Shown piece by piece: positions 11,171-22,330 of a stretch of DNA of 64,000 nt. The stretch lies in assembly GCF_050003625.1 (NCBI RefSeq), contig NC_134398.1, forward strand, positions 23,350,622-23,414,621, given 5' to 3'. A program made the position numbers and the translations under genes. The DNA comes from Haematobia irritans. Its lineage: Eukaryota > Arthropoda > Insecta > Diptera > Muscidae. The number at the start of each line of letters is the position of its first letter. Positions within the stretch are counted from its first letter, which is position 1. The notes below the pieces were generated by a model, which was not told where the DNA came from, ran no database searches, and saw only the letters and a list, made by a program, of their open reading frames with translations.

Positions 11171-14100
11171 TTAACAATTTGATACCGAAATGGTACCAGT
11201 TTCCGATTCACCATTGCAACAGCTGTCACTACTTGCCACCGATGCGGATACATTACGTTCTCTTATACCCAACCAAGGTAAACGTTTTTCTAATTCAGCA
11301 CGATATTTGGGATGACTTGCCGCATAAATCCAAGGATCAATACACGATACTAATTTAGCACATGTACATGGAATCATTGAGGCGAATGGTGTGATCATGT
11401 GCCTATAATCGAATGTTCCCATAAGCGCTATTGTTGCATAAGGAGTCCAGGAAAAGATATACATCAAATAGATAATCATGGCTGCCTTGGCAATACGAAT
11501 TTCAACACTGACACTTGTTGTATTCTGGTTAGCCGAAAGTGATTTAACATTCATTTTTTTCGCTTGATCAGCTAACATGCGTTCATGATCTCGGACATGA
11601 AGAAATAGTTTTGTATAATACGTACAAATCATGATCATTGGAATACAGTAGGCCCACACAAACAGGGTTTGGACAAAATAACGTGTTTCATCGTCTTGCG
11701 AGAGATAATCAAAGGAGCAAGTTGTTAGGAAACCCTCTGTACAAAATGAAATAGGAATTAATCTTCAAAGTTGCGCATTTCAATGGAGTATGTGTAATAT
11801 TTACCAGGAATATAATGTCCCCAAATATGAAGTAGTGGTAAAACCGAAAATGGTGTGGTCCATAACCAGGTGGTAACAATTAATATAATTACTTGGGGAA
11901 AATTCAAGCGGCCATCAATTGGATTGGAAATCGTTCTGAAAGAGGGAAGAATATAATGTAAACGTAATTAAATTTAATTGAATTAAATTAATGTTCGACA
12001 ATGTATATACATTCTGCTACCAGGGTAGCATTATAACATCGTAAGGTAGTAGCTCCGATGATATAAAATGTCGCCTCAACAAGGGCCGACCCGTTTTCGC
12101 GTCCCTAGATGAGGTATGGTGCTCAATATACACATTGAGTAACACAAAATTTAAATTCTTCAACGCCCGTATAAAATCAGTAATACTGTATGACATGGAA
12201 TTCTGCAATTAAAGAACTACAAGCTATTCCAGTGTTTATTAATCGCTAACTAAAGAAAATTAATTGCTAACTAAAGAAAATAGTCACCAATGAAGACCTA
12301 TGGCTTACCACCAGGCAGCAAACTTGTATTCTTGGAAATCCGAAAATGAAAATGGATGTGGACGGGCATACCTTGAGGACAGTGTTGTCAGTAACATATT
12401 GGGGATTTTCCCCAAATCGGGGATATTTTTTTGTGAATGGGGACGAAATTTCTGAGTTGGAAACTTGGGGATTTGGTGGGGAATTTACATAAATTTGGGG
12501 ATTTTTGTGGGAATTTTTTCGAGAAATCGGTTTAATCTTTTTTAACAAAATTTTATTTTTATGGGAAATTTTATTTCTATACACACAAAAAATTTTTTCT
12601 CTGATTCAATCACCAAATTAATTGATCCAATTAATTTTTTAATTGAAATGTCTTCAATCACGAAAATGATGGTATCAATCACAGTTTTAATTGGGCATAG
12701 AAAAATTTCTTGATTAAAAAATTAATTGATTTTTTCAGCAAAATTCAATTAATTTTTTAATTGATTCAATTAAAAATTTAATTGATGTTGATTGCAAAAC
12801 GCAATTAATTTATTAAGGTAACTATTTTTAAAAAGGTAACTATTTTTAATTACTTAGTTAGATTGGCTTAGAGTTTTTATTTGGATTAACAAATGATTGT
12901 TTGAAATACATTTTTAATTAAAAAAGTAAAAAAAATCAGCACTTTTTTAACTGAATTAGTCTTCCGAATTTAATTTTTAATTGTATCAATTAATTTTTTA
13001 ATTAAACATTTTAAAAATTTCAATCATTGACTTAATTAACTTAATGTTTCTATCATGATTAAAAAGTTAATTGTATCAATTAATTTATTAATTGAAAAAA
13101 TTTTCAACTTCAATTAACTTTTTAATTGGAAATATTTTGGTGATATTTTTTTCTGTGTAGAGAATTTTCTCAAAGATTTATTTCTTAGAAAATTTTATTT
13201 CTATGTAGAAAATTTTTTCAAAATTCTATTTCTATAGAAAATTTTCTCAAAATTTTATTTCTATATAGAAAATTTTCTCAAAATTTAATTTCTATAGAAA
13301 ATTTTGTCAAAATTTATTTCTACAGAAAATATTCTCAAAACTTTTTTTCTATAGAAAATTTTGTCAAAATTTTATTTCTATAGAAAATTTTGTCAAAATT
13401 TTATTTCTATAGAAAATTTTGTCAAAATTTTATTTCTATAGAAAATTTTATCAAATTGGTTAAGCTACACTTGTAGATAAGTCAATGCGTGGTTTTAAGC
13501 TGAGATAAAAAAAACAATAATGAGTGAAGAGAAACCAACAATAACAAACAAAACGAATGAAGATAGAGGAAGCACGCTCAAAAACAAACCCAGCCAACTA
13601 CATTCAAATCGATGATTTGAGTTTGGCAAAGGAAAAGAGATATGCTTGCAAATATGTTTAGGCAGTAGCCGACTATCAAACCTTTTTTCGGAAGGTTCAA
13701 GTGTAGTTCACTTTGGGTTGAGTGAATTACCCGAAGTTATTCTGATAATTGGTTGATAGTTTTGCTGCAAGTAGAGGATGCTGATGAGGAATGTGGTAAT
13801 TCCGAAACAGCTGTACATCCAACCATCTTGCAGTCTATAGGGCTTTGCCCAAATAAATTTGACAAGCATACTTTTCTTCTGTTGGTTAAGCTATATTTGT
13901 AGATTAGTCAATGCATGGTTTTAATCTGAGATAAACAAAACAATTAAAATTTTATTTCTATAGAAAATATTCTTAAAATTTTATTTCTATAGAAAATATT
14001 CTCAAAATTTTATTTCTATAGAAAATTTTGTCAAAATTTTATTTCTATAGTAAATTTTGTCAAAATTCTATTTCTATAGAAAATTTTGTCAAAATTGTAT

Positions 14101-17100
14101 TTCTATAGAAAATTTTGTCAAAATTTATTTCTATAGAAAATTTTCTCAAAACACTTTTTCTATGTAGAAAATTTTGTCAAAATGATTTCTATTAGATTTC
14201 TATGGAAAATTTTGTCAACATTTTATTTCTATAGAAAATATTCTCAAAATCTTATTTCTATAGATAATATTCTCTAAATTTTATGTATAAAATTTTCTCC
14301 AAATTTTATTTCCATAGAAAATTTTGTCAAAATTTTATTTCTATGTATAAAAATTTGTCAAAATTTTATTTCTATAGAAAATTGTGTCAAAATTTTATTT
14401 CTATAGAAAATTTACAAAATTTTATTTCTATAGAAAATTTTGTCAAAATTTTATTTCTATAGTATATTTTGCCAAAATTTTATTTGTATTTAGAACATTT
14501 TGTCAATAGAAATAAAGTATATGTTGAACATTTTGTCAAAATTTTGTTCGTATGTAGAAAAATTGTAGAACATTTTGTCAGAAGTTTATTTCTATATAAA
14601 AAATTTTGTAAGGAGTTTCCTGTGTATAAAATTTATGTTTCTACCAAACAATAAAAGATCTACCATTTCTGGTAGAATTCTACCAACTTTGGCAACTACT
14701 TAAATTCTACCCAATTTTACTACTTGAATATTTATAAGTAAATTTTCGTTCATAAATACAAGGTGATCGAACTCCCATTTTCATATCTCCAGCATTGGGA
14801 AGACGATAATCAGTCTCTTGGTATTGTGAAATGTTGATCTTATTGCGGCTTGCTGGATTTGACAAAATTTTGATTTTTAAAGTATTACTGATTTTATTTT
14901 TATTATTTTTTTGTTTTTTTTTTTTAACTTTTTTGCGAGGTATTTAAGTTTATATTGGGGATTTTTGGGGACGAAAATATCATAATTTGGTGACAAAATA
15001 CTGGCAACACTGCTTGAGGAAGCCGCACTATGACATAACAAGAACAGCACTCGACTGGAGTCGATATTGAATTAAGTTAGTGGTTGTTGCTTGTTATTAC
15101 AAAATTAACATTTTATTTTTCCTTGGGCAATTGATCAGCTACTTCTTTGATCCTTACAAACTGTGTGGTCCGCTGTTCGAATCCCCGTCCGGCAAAAGGT
15201 AAAATTAAAATAAAAAAATCATAAAATTGAATAATTTCTTCTACAATGTTTGTATTACAGAAAAAGGTGCTAAGAACTAAAAAATCTCGTGGAAGTGAGA
15301 AAGATGTGGGGGAATATACAATTAGGCAGAAACAAAATTTTGAGCATTCAGGTCGAAAACCTATGTTGTTAGCACCTATATTACCTGTTTATTTTCATAA
15401 TTCATTATGATTGTAAATATATAAATAAATAAATAAAATTTTGAGCACAATATTGTTTGGGAGAATTTTTTTTAAGCATATAATATTTTTGGGTGCAAAA
15501 TGCTTCCAAACATATTATATGTTCAGATAATAACATATTGTTTTTTGGAAGACAACATTATTGAATTTGGATGCAAAAATACAAAATGTTTGGAACTTAG
15601 ACTACCCAAACATATATTGTTTAGACCAATATGCTTTCAAACATATTATATATTGGAAGAGATCAAACATATAAATGTTTGGGCAATACCCAAAAATGTA
15701 TATGCTTGAAGCAAAATATGTTTGGGAGTATATGTTACAGAAGCGATTTTTTGTGAGGGTGTATAGACTGCCGTCCACAATCGAATTAGTTGAGTTGTGG
15801 TAACAGTTGCCGATGACAAGGTATCTTAATCCTTCTTAACATTGTCTTCCAAATTGTAAGTTTGTCCATATGGATGAAATCTACACATCCTATAGGCTCA
15901 GAAAGTCAAATATGGGGATCTTTTTATATGGCGCTAATTATGGACCGATGGACCAATTTTTGCATGCTTGGTAGAAGGCACGTTATAACATCATAAACCC
16001 AATTTCAAACGTATCGGATGAAATTTTTTCTTCCAAGCTACTTCGGAAGACAAATCTAAGAATTGGTTTAACATATATGGGGGTGTGCAGCTCTTTACAA
16101 TGGTCTTTTGTATTTCATAGATTCTTTTATATTTCCAATATAATTTCTAAATTGTCACCAGCATTGTTTGTCTAGCCCAAATATGAGTATGGGTTCTTTA
16201 CAGAGTTCAGTCGGCGAATAAGCCGACTCATCTCGACTCAAATTTAGCCGCCAATTTATCAAAAATATTGATTTAAATCAGAAAATTATATTATTAATTG
16301 TCATATTTTTTGCCAAAATTTTGGATCTTCCACCCACAATCAATCAATTTCAATCTGCCATAATAGTTTCGCAAAAATTTAGCTCAAAAATTTTTAATGA
16401 AATGTAAATTTGATTGTAAGATTGGTTGTACAACGAATCTCATTATCATTCGATTAACTTCAAATTTGATTTTATAATGGATGATTGTCCGCCACCGAGT
16501 GGATAAATTTATATTGGCTTAGCCGTCAAGCCGCCGCCGCCGGAGGCAAACATTTATTGAATTTTACGATCAAAATAACTTTCACTTTTAATTGAATCAA
16601 TTAAAAAAATAATTGAAATCAATTAATTATTTAATTAGATATATTTTTTTTATTGTTTATTAATTCTACGATTAATTGGATCATTTAATTTCGTTATTGA
16701 GTTGGGAAATTTTGTTTTCCTATGTATGATTTGGATATTGTTTTCCTAATAATTCATATTTATTTTAATTATTTCCTTACCTATATCTATCATAAGCTAT
16801 AAAGGCATTTGTCACAGCAGCTCCTTGACCAGAAATTCCACCAATTACAGCATATATATCACAGCCTAAATCACCACCCCAACAGTATCCCAAAATAGCA
16901 TTGATCATATAATGTGGCATATTCAGAGCCATAGTCAAATCGAAAAAAGCCAGATTTATAATCAACAGATTGGAGGGTGTTCTTAAATTCTTGGCCCTGT
17001 AATACGAAAGAGAAGAAAGTGTACATACGATTAAGTAAAATACAGAAAGGACTCACGTCGAAAATATCCATAATACCAAACCGTTACCAAAGAGAGAACA

Positions 17101-17380
17101 TAATAGCATGGCTACATTTGCTATGAATAGGAATGATTGATAATAGATTTGAGGCACTGGAAATGAACGCCAATGTTGATGTATCAAATGTTGATATTCC
17201 ATTGGATAATTCCAGCCCAAATTGGGCAAAGAACCAGAGGAGCCCATTGAAGAGCTATAAGATCAAATGTGGTTTTTAAAAGATTTCTTTTTTTTTTGGT
17301 TTCAAATACTCCACATACCCGTTTTGGAAACTTGCATAGGGTTCAGGACCCACAAATTTAAGAATCTCTATTGAATGCAT
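11171..17380 (-). CDS. Rh5: Rh5-type (blue) rhodopsin, five exons
   Basis: A visual-pigment GPCR of photoreceptor rhabdomeres that binds a retinal-type chromophore and signals through Gq. Exons: 17380-17319, 17254-17057, 16996-16781, 11935-11805 and 11736-11171, all with GT-AG introns and matching phases, giving 390 residues. The start is the first ATG after the TATA box, giving MHSIEILKFVGPEPY. Visible opsin marks are N20 in an NGS glycosylation site, the disulfide pair C132/C209, D156-R157-Y158 in helix 3, the chromophore lysine K330 in CTCAKLVSC, and DPWIY at about 336 in place of NPxxY. The C-terminal block RLPWLGIRER is the Rh5 form. N112 aligns with K110 of Drosophila Rh3, the lysine tied to UV tuning, so a blue rather than UV pigment is inferred. 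Intron 3 is 4.8 kb of transposons; the other introns are 60-68 bp. Confidence 0.95.
12580..13159. mobile_element. CAATTAA-word MITE inserted into a 29-bp unit
   Basis: The ends are TACACACAAAAAATTTTTT and TTTTTTCTGTGTA. The interior repeats CAATTAATTTTTTAATTG-like words. The flanks read TTATTTCTA before and TAGAGAATTTTCT after, so it sits in the TATA of a TTTCTATAGAAA motif of the minisatellite. Confidence 0.75.
13160..14620 (+). repeat. 29-bp minisatellite, two blocks
   Basis: About 10 units before 13455 and about 23 after 13945, in the same GTC orientation as at 1290. The unit ends vary (GTC or CTC before AAAATTTT), and the array decays towards 14600. Confidence 0.85.
13455..13945. repeat. 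Unit bounded by about 63-bp direct repeats
   Basis: A segment starting TTGGTTAAGCTACACTTGTA at 13455 recurs, about 10% diverged, from about 13882 (TTGGTTAAGCTATATTTGTA). The start-to-start distance is about 427 bp. The sequence between is not low complexity and has no coding frame. It replaces part of the minisatellite on both sides. Confidence 0.65.
15130..15763 (-). mobile_element. tRNA-like MITE (TACACCCTC family), minus-strand copy
   Basis: The right end reads GCGATTTTTTGTGAGGGTGTA, the reverse of the left end of the copy at 22331. It carries iterated AAACATATTATATGTTTGG words, then the block TTGTATTACAGAAAAAGGTGC, then a Pol III B-box-like stretch GTTCGAATCCCCGTCCGGCA at about 15177-15196. 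It lies in opsin intron 3 and abuts a Helentron A fragment. Confidence 0.6.
15764..16180 (-). mobile_element. Helentron A fragment (minus)
   Basis: The reverse complement matches the family A segment that reads AAGATACCTTGCCATCGGCAA then TTCGATTGTGGATGGCAGT. The true 3' tail is lost because the MITE at 15130-15763 replaces it. Confidence 0.6.
16195..16720. mobile_element. GCCGCCG MITE remnant and AATT-word fragment
   Basis: 16195-16560 has the AAGCCGAC, TTGAGTCGAGA-type and AAGCCGCCGCCGCC words of the family at 4846-5222. From 16570 a short CAATTAA-word fragment follows. Both lie in opsin intron 3, just 3' of exon 3. Confidence 0.5.
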
Positions 17381-17492
17381 TTTTGTTCTCTACTATATCC
17401 GCTTCATTGTTTCACTTCACTTCACTGCTAAATTACCATTCGCCAGTACCGCCATAAAGTTCAACTGTCAATAGTTGCTTGTCAGCCTATGG

Positions 17493-17500
17493 CTTTTATA
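17493..17500 (-). promoter_or_regulatory. TATA box of the opsin gene
   Basis: TATAAAAG reads on the minus strand 113 bp upstream of the opsin ATG, a spacing that leaves a short 5' UTR as in Drosophila opsins. Just upstream is CCAATCACTAAACC, which only loosely resembles the rhodopsin core sequence I. That second site is not claimed. Confidence 0.6.
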
Positions 17501-17852
17501 GGTTTCACTTTTGAGGCGGTTTAGTGATTGGCACTGTCTGGATGCTCCTAAGAACATTATTGATTTGCTTAAGACATTTTTGTGAAAAAGCTTTCGTATT
17601 CTAAGACATTCCAATGGGGATTATTGCAAATGTTGATGATTTGGCGCATATCTTTGAATTGCGGTCGATAAATCGCATACAAATTTCAATTCAATGGGAT
17701 TTGTTAAAAAAGGTGGTGGCATTCTTGGCTTTTTTGTGCGTCTGTAGCTTGCCGGAAATGGGGGATACTTCCGCTTTATCCATATATATAAGAATTCAAG
17801 TGTCAGGGGCAAAAAGAGTTAACATTGGTTGGTTACAAAATTTGAATTATTA

Positions 17853-18184
17853 AACAAGTAAGGAAAGTCTAAAGTATGGTGGGGGCGACTACATTATACT
17901 CTGCACCACTTTGTCGATCCACATTTTACTATACCATATCAAATCCGTCAAATGTGTTGGGTGCTATATATAAAGGTTTTTGTCCCGAATATATACATTT
18001 AAATCTGACTCGATCTGAACAAAATTTGTTAGACTTTTACCAAATCTATAACCGTAAAACTAAAGTCAGCTAATGCCCTGAGGTGGAACACTATGTTAGT
18101 AAAAATAATATAGGAAACATTTAAATCTTAAGCAATTTTTAGGCAACATCACAAAAGTCTATCTATGATTTATGGGTCGATAGA
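17853..18184 (-). mobile_element. Helentron B fragment, 3' end (minus)
   Basis: It begins AACAAGTAAGGAAAGTCTAA, the reverse complement of the 3' end of Helentron B at 19757, and matches about 320 bp of it with modest divergence. It is cut at 18184 by a TACACCC MITE end. Confidence 0.75.
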
Positions 18185-19822
18185 TACACCCTCAAAAAAA
18201 AAAATCGCTTCTCTAACATATGTTCCAAACATATTTTGCAGGAAGCACATATAATATTAGATATTGGATATTGCCGAAACATTATTATGTTTGTTTTATG
18301 TGAACATATTATATGTTTGGAAGCATTTTGAGCCTAAAAATATTGTATGCTTGGAAGAATTTTCTCCAAGAAGATTGTGCTCATTCCCTCACATAATTTT
18401 CACTTCCACGAAATTTTTATACCCTGCGCCACACTGTGGAACAGGGTATTATAAGTTAGTGCATATGTTTGCAACACCCAGAAGGAGACGAGATAGACAC
18501 ATGGTGTCTTTGACAAAAATGCTTAGGGTGGGATCCTGAGTCGATATAGCCATGTCCGTCTGTCCGTGAACACATTTTTGTAACCAAGGGATTAGGTAGT
18601 AATTTAAGCCCAATCGTCTTCGAATTTGGCACAAGTATGTGTTTTGGGTCAAAATAGAACCCTATTGATTTTGGAAGAAATCGGTTCAGATTTAGATATA
18701 GCTCCCATATATATCTTTCACCCGATATGCACTTATACGGCCCTAGAAGACTGAGTATTACCCCAATTTGGTTGAAATTTTGCACTAGGAGTACAATTGG
18801 TAGTATAGTCAAATGTGCAAAATTTTATTGAAATCGGTTCAGATTTAGATATAGCTCCCATATATATCTTTCGCACGATATGGACTAATACGGTCCCAGA
18901 AGCCAGAGTTTTACTCCAATTTGGTTGAAATTTTGCACAGGGAGTAGAATTAGCATTGTAGCTATGCGTTCCAAATTTGGTTGCAATCGGTTCAGATTTA
19001 GATATAGCTCCCATATATAGCTTTCGCCCGATTTACACTGATATGAACACAGAGGCCAATTTTTAACTCCGATTTTGTTGAAATTTTGCACAGGGAGTAG
19101 AATTACCATTGTAGTTATGCGTGCCAAATTTGGTTGAAATCGGTTCAGATTTAGATATAGCTCCCATATATAGTTTTCGCCCGATTTACACTCATATGAC
19201 CACAGAGGCCAATTTTTAACTCTGATTTTGTTGAATTTTTGCACAGGGAGTAGAATTAGCATTGTTGCTATGCGTGCCAAATTTGGTTGAAATCGGTTCT
19301 GATTTAGATATAGCTCCCATATATATGTTTTTCTGATTTCGACAAAAATGATCAAAATACCAATATTTTCCTTGTAAAATCGCCACTTCTTAGTCGAAAA
19401 GTTGTAAAAATGACTCTAATTTTCCTAAACTTCTAATACATATATATCGAGTGATAAATCATAAATACATTTTTGCGAAGTTTCCTTAAAATTGCTTCAG
19501 ATTTAAATGTTTCCCATATTGTGTTCCATCCTAGTGCATTAGCAGACTTAAATTTTGAGTCTATAAATTTTGTAGAAGTTTATCAAATTCTGTCCAGATC
19601 GAGTGATACTTAAATTTATGTATTTGGGACAAACCTTTATATATAGCCCCCAACACATTTGACGGATGTGATATGGTATCGAAAATTTAGATCTACAAAG
19701 TGGTGCAGGGTATAAAATAGTCGGCCCCGCCCGACTTTAGACTTTCCTTACTTGTTAGTTCTTGGCACCTTTTTCTGTAATACAAACAATGTTGAAGAAA
19801 TTATTCAATTTTATAATTTTTA
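18185..19822 (+). mobile_element. TACACCCTC-family MITE, split by Helentron B
   Basis: 18185-18417 is the left part (TACACCCTCAAAAAAA, then iterated ACATATTATATGTTTGG words). 19758-19822 is the continuation (AGTTCTTGGCACCTTTTTCT). The two join as in the uninterrupted copy at 22331. The far end is not present; mariner and Helentron A follow. Confidence 0.75.
18418..19757 (+). mobile_element. Helentron B, DINE-1-like, non-autonomous
   Basis: The 5' end is TATACCCTGCGCCACACTGTGG, a hairpin with ACAGGGTATTATA, followed by CCGTCTGTCCGTG. Four or more tandem units of about 125 bp follow (core TTTAGATATAGCTCCCATAT). The 3' end is CCCCGCCCGACTTTAG with CTTACTTGTT. Insertion between T and T of the MITE is seen by comparison with the empty site at about 22555. 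That is the Helentron insertion habit. No coding. Confidence 0.8.
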
Positions 19823-21061
19823 ACAGGTTGGCTGATAAGTCCCTGGTCTGACACATAGATGGCGTCGCTAGTATTAACTGCATATTATTTTTATATAGTA
19901 CCAACCTTCAAATGATTCGTGTCAAAATTTAACGTCTGTAAGTCAATTAGTTTGTGAGATAGAACGTCTTTTGTGAAGCAACTTTTGTTATTGTGAAAAA
20001 AAATGGAAAAAAGGAATTTCGTGTTTTGATAAAATACTGTTTTCTGAGGGGAAAAATACGGTGGATACAATAATTGATTGGTATGCAAAATTCAAGCGTG
20101 GTGAAATGAGCACGGAGGACGGTGAACGCAGTGGACGCCCGAAAGAGGTGGTTACCGACGAAAACATCAAAAAAATCCACAAAATGATTTTGAATGACCG
20201 TAAAATGAAGTTGATCGAGATAGCAGACGCCTTAAAGATATCAAAGGAACGTGTTGGTCATATCATTCATCAATATTTGGATATGCGGAAGCTCTGTGCA
20301 AAATGGGTGCCGCGCGAGCTCACATTTGACCAAAAACAACAACGTGTTGATGATTCTGAGCGGTGTTTGCAGCTGTTAACTCATAATACCCCCGAGTTTT
20401 TCCATCGATATGTGACAATGGATGAAACATGGCTTCATCACTACACTCCTGAGTCCAATCGACAGTTGGCTGAGTGGACAGCGACCGGGGAACCGTCTCC
20501 GAAGCGTGGAAAGACTCAAAAGTCCGATGGCAAAGTAATGGCTTCTGTTTTTTGGGATGCGCATGGAATAATTTTTATCGATTATCTTGAGAAGGGAAAA
20601 ACCATCAACAGTGACTATTATATGGCGTTGTTGGAGCGTTTGAAGGTCGAAATCGCGGCAAAACGGCCCCATATGAAGAAGAAAAAAGTGTTGTTCCACC
20701 AAGACAACGCACCATGCCACAAGTCATTGAGAACGATGGGCGTCGAATTGAATTGGGCTTCGAATTGTTTCCCCACCCACCGTATTCTCCAGATCTGGTC
20801 CCCAGCGACTTTTTCTTTTTCTCAGATCTCAAAAGGATGCTCGCAGGGAAAAAATTTGGCTGCAATGAAGAGGTGATCGCCGAAACTGAGGCCTATTTTG
20901 AGGCAAAACCGAAGGAGTACTACCAAAATGGTATCAAAAAATTGGAAGGTCGTTATAATCGTTGTATCGCTCTGGAAGGGAACTATGTTGAATAATAAAA
21001 ACGGATTTTGACAAAAAATGTGTTTTTCTTTGTTAGACCGGGAACTTATCAGCCAACCTGT
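19823..21061 (+). mobile_element. Himar1-type mariner, defective
   Basis: The 1239-bp element is flanked by TA on each side (19821-19822 and 21062-21063). Its inverted ends start ACAGGTTGGCTGATAAGT, the irritans-subfamily end. It is inserted at the very tip of Helentron A (21062), splitting it from the MITE flank. About 20 bp shorter than a complete Himar1-type copy by net change. Confidence 0.95.
20012..20995 (+). pseudogene. Himar1-type mariner transposase, frameshifted
   Basis: A cut-and-paste transposase of the irritans mariner group, now broken. The N-terminal stretch near 20012 has small deletions and loses about 18 residues of the first helix-turn-helix region before the frame resumes at 20061. 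Readable parts are the second DNA-binding half (ISKERVGHIIHQYL) and catalytic D at about 20421 (TMDETWLHHY) and about 20703 (HQDNAPCH). A frameshift near 20730-20745 follows. The third D at about 20807 (YSPDLVPSDFF) lies in another frame that runs on to the stop at 20993-20995. The three aspartates keep the D,D34D pattern. The sequence is otherwise close to Himar1, so the insertion is young or the family recently active. No functional protein is expected. Confidence 0.9.
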
Positions 21062-22330
21062 TATACCCTCCACCATAGGATGGGGGTATATTAACTTTGT
21101 CATTCCGTTTGTAACGCGTCGAAATATTGCTCTAAGACCCCATAAAGTATATATATTCTGGATCGTGGTGAAGTTCTGAGTCAATCTGAGCATGTCCGTC
21201 CGTCCGTCCGTCTGTTGAAATTACGCTAACTTCCGAACGAAACAAGCTATCGGCTTGAAACTTGGCACAAGTAGTTGTTATTGATGTAGGTCGGATGGTG
21301 GTATTGCAAATGGGCCATATCGGTCCACTTTTACGTATAGCCCCCATATAAACGAACCCCTCAAATTTGGCTTGCGGAGCCTCTATGAGAAGAAAATTTC
21401 ATCCGATCCGGCTTGAAATTTGGTACATGGTGTACGTATATGGTCTCTAACAACTATGCAAAAATTGGTCCACATCGGTCCATAATTATATATAGCCCCC
21501 ATATAAACCGATCCCCAGATTTGGCTTGCAGAGCCTCTAAGAGAAACAAATTTCATCCGATCCGGCTGAAATTTGGGACATGGTGTTAGTATATGGTCTC
21601 TAACAACCATGCAAAAATTTGTTCACATCGGTCCATAATTATATATAGCCCCCATATAAACCGATCCCCCGATTTGGCTTGCGGAGCCTCTAAGAGAAGC
21701 AAATTTCATCCAATCCGGCTGAAATTTGGTACATGGTGTTAGTATATAGTCTCTAATTATCATGCAAAAAAGTGTCCACATTGGTGCATAATTATATATA
21801 GCCTCCATATAAACCGATCCCCAGATTTGACCTCCGGAGCCTCTTGGAAGACCAGCAACCATGCAGGAATTGGTTCATATCTGTCTATAATTATATATAG
21901 CCCCATATAAACCTACCCCGAGATTTGGCTTTGGAGCCACTTGGAGAAGCAAAATTAATCCGATCTGATTGAAATTTGGTACGTGGTGTTAGTATATGAT
22001 ATTTAACAACCATGCCAAAAGTGGTTCATAATCATATATAGCCCCCATATAAACCGATCCCGAGATTTGGTTTTGTAGCCTCTTGGAGGAGCAAATTTCA
22101 TCCGGGTCAGTTGGAATTTTGTACATATGGCCGTTAACAACCATGCCTAACTAGGTCCATATCGGTCTATAGTTATATATAGCCCTAAGATAAATCGATC
22201 CCCAATCACACAAAAATTGGTCCATATCAAGTTAATAATAGTAGCCCCCATATAAGCGACCCCCCATATTAGCGACCCCCATATTTCAATTCTGGCTCTC
22301 CAGAAGAAATTTTAAGATACCTTGCCATCG

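Larger units (their letters stand above)
12380..15012. mobile_element. hAT-like element with CAGTGTTG ends, copy 2, in opsin intron 3
   Basis: The ends are CAGTGTTGTCAGTA and TACTGGCAACACTG. A perfect 8-bp target duplication CTTGAGGA lies at 12372-12379 and 15013-15020. It shares with copy 1 the GGGGATTTTCCCCAAATCGG start and the TTGGGGATTTTTGGGGAC finish. The interior holds an AATT-type MITE (12580-13159), 29-bp minisatellite blocks (about 13160-13455 and 13945-14620) and a unit with terminal direct repeats (13455-13945). Confidence 0.85.

Noticed and set aside
17853..19757. A 1.9-kb foldback element with about 320-bp inverted ends (AACAAGTAAGGAAAGTC).
   Set aside because: The two arms are 3' ends of two separate Helentron B copies in opposite orientation. 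The left one is cut by a MITE and the right one has its own 5' end at 18418.
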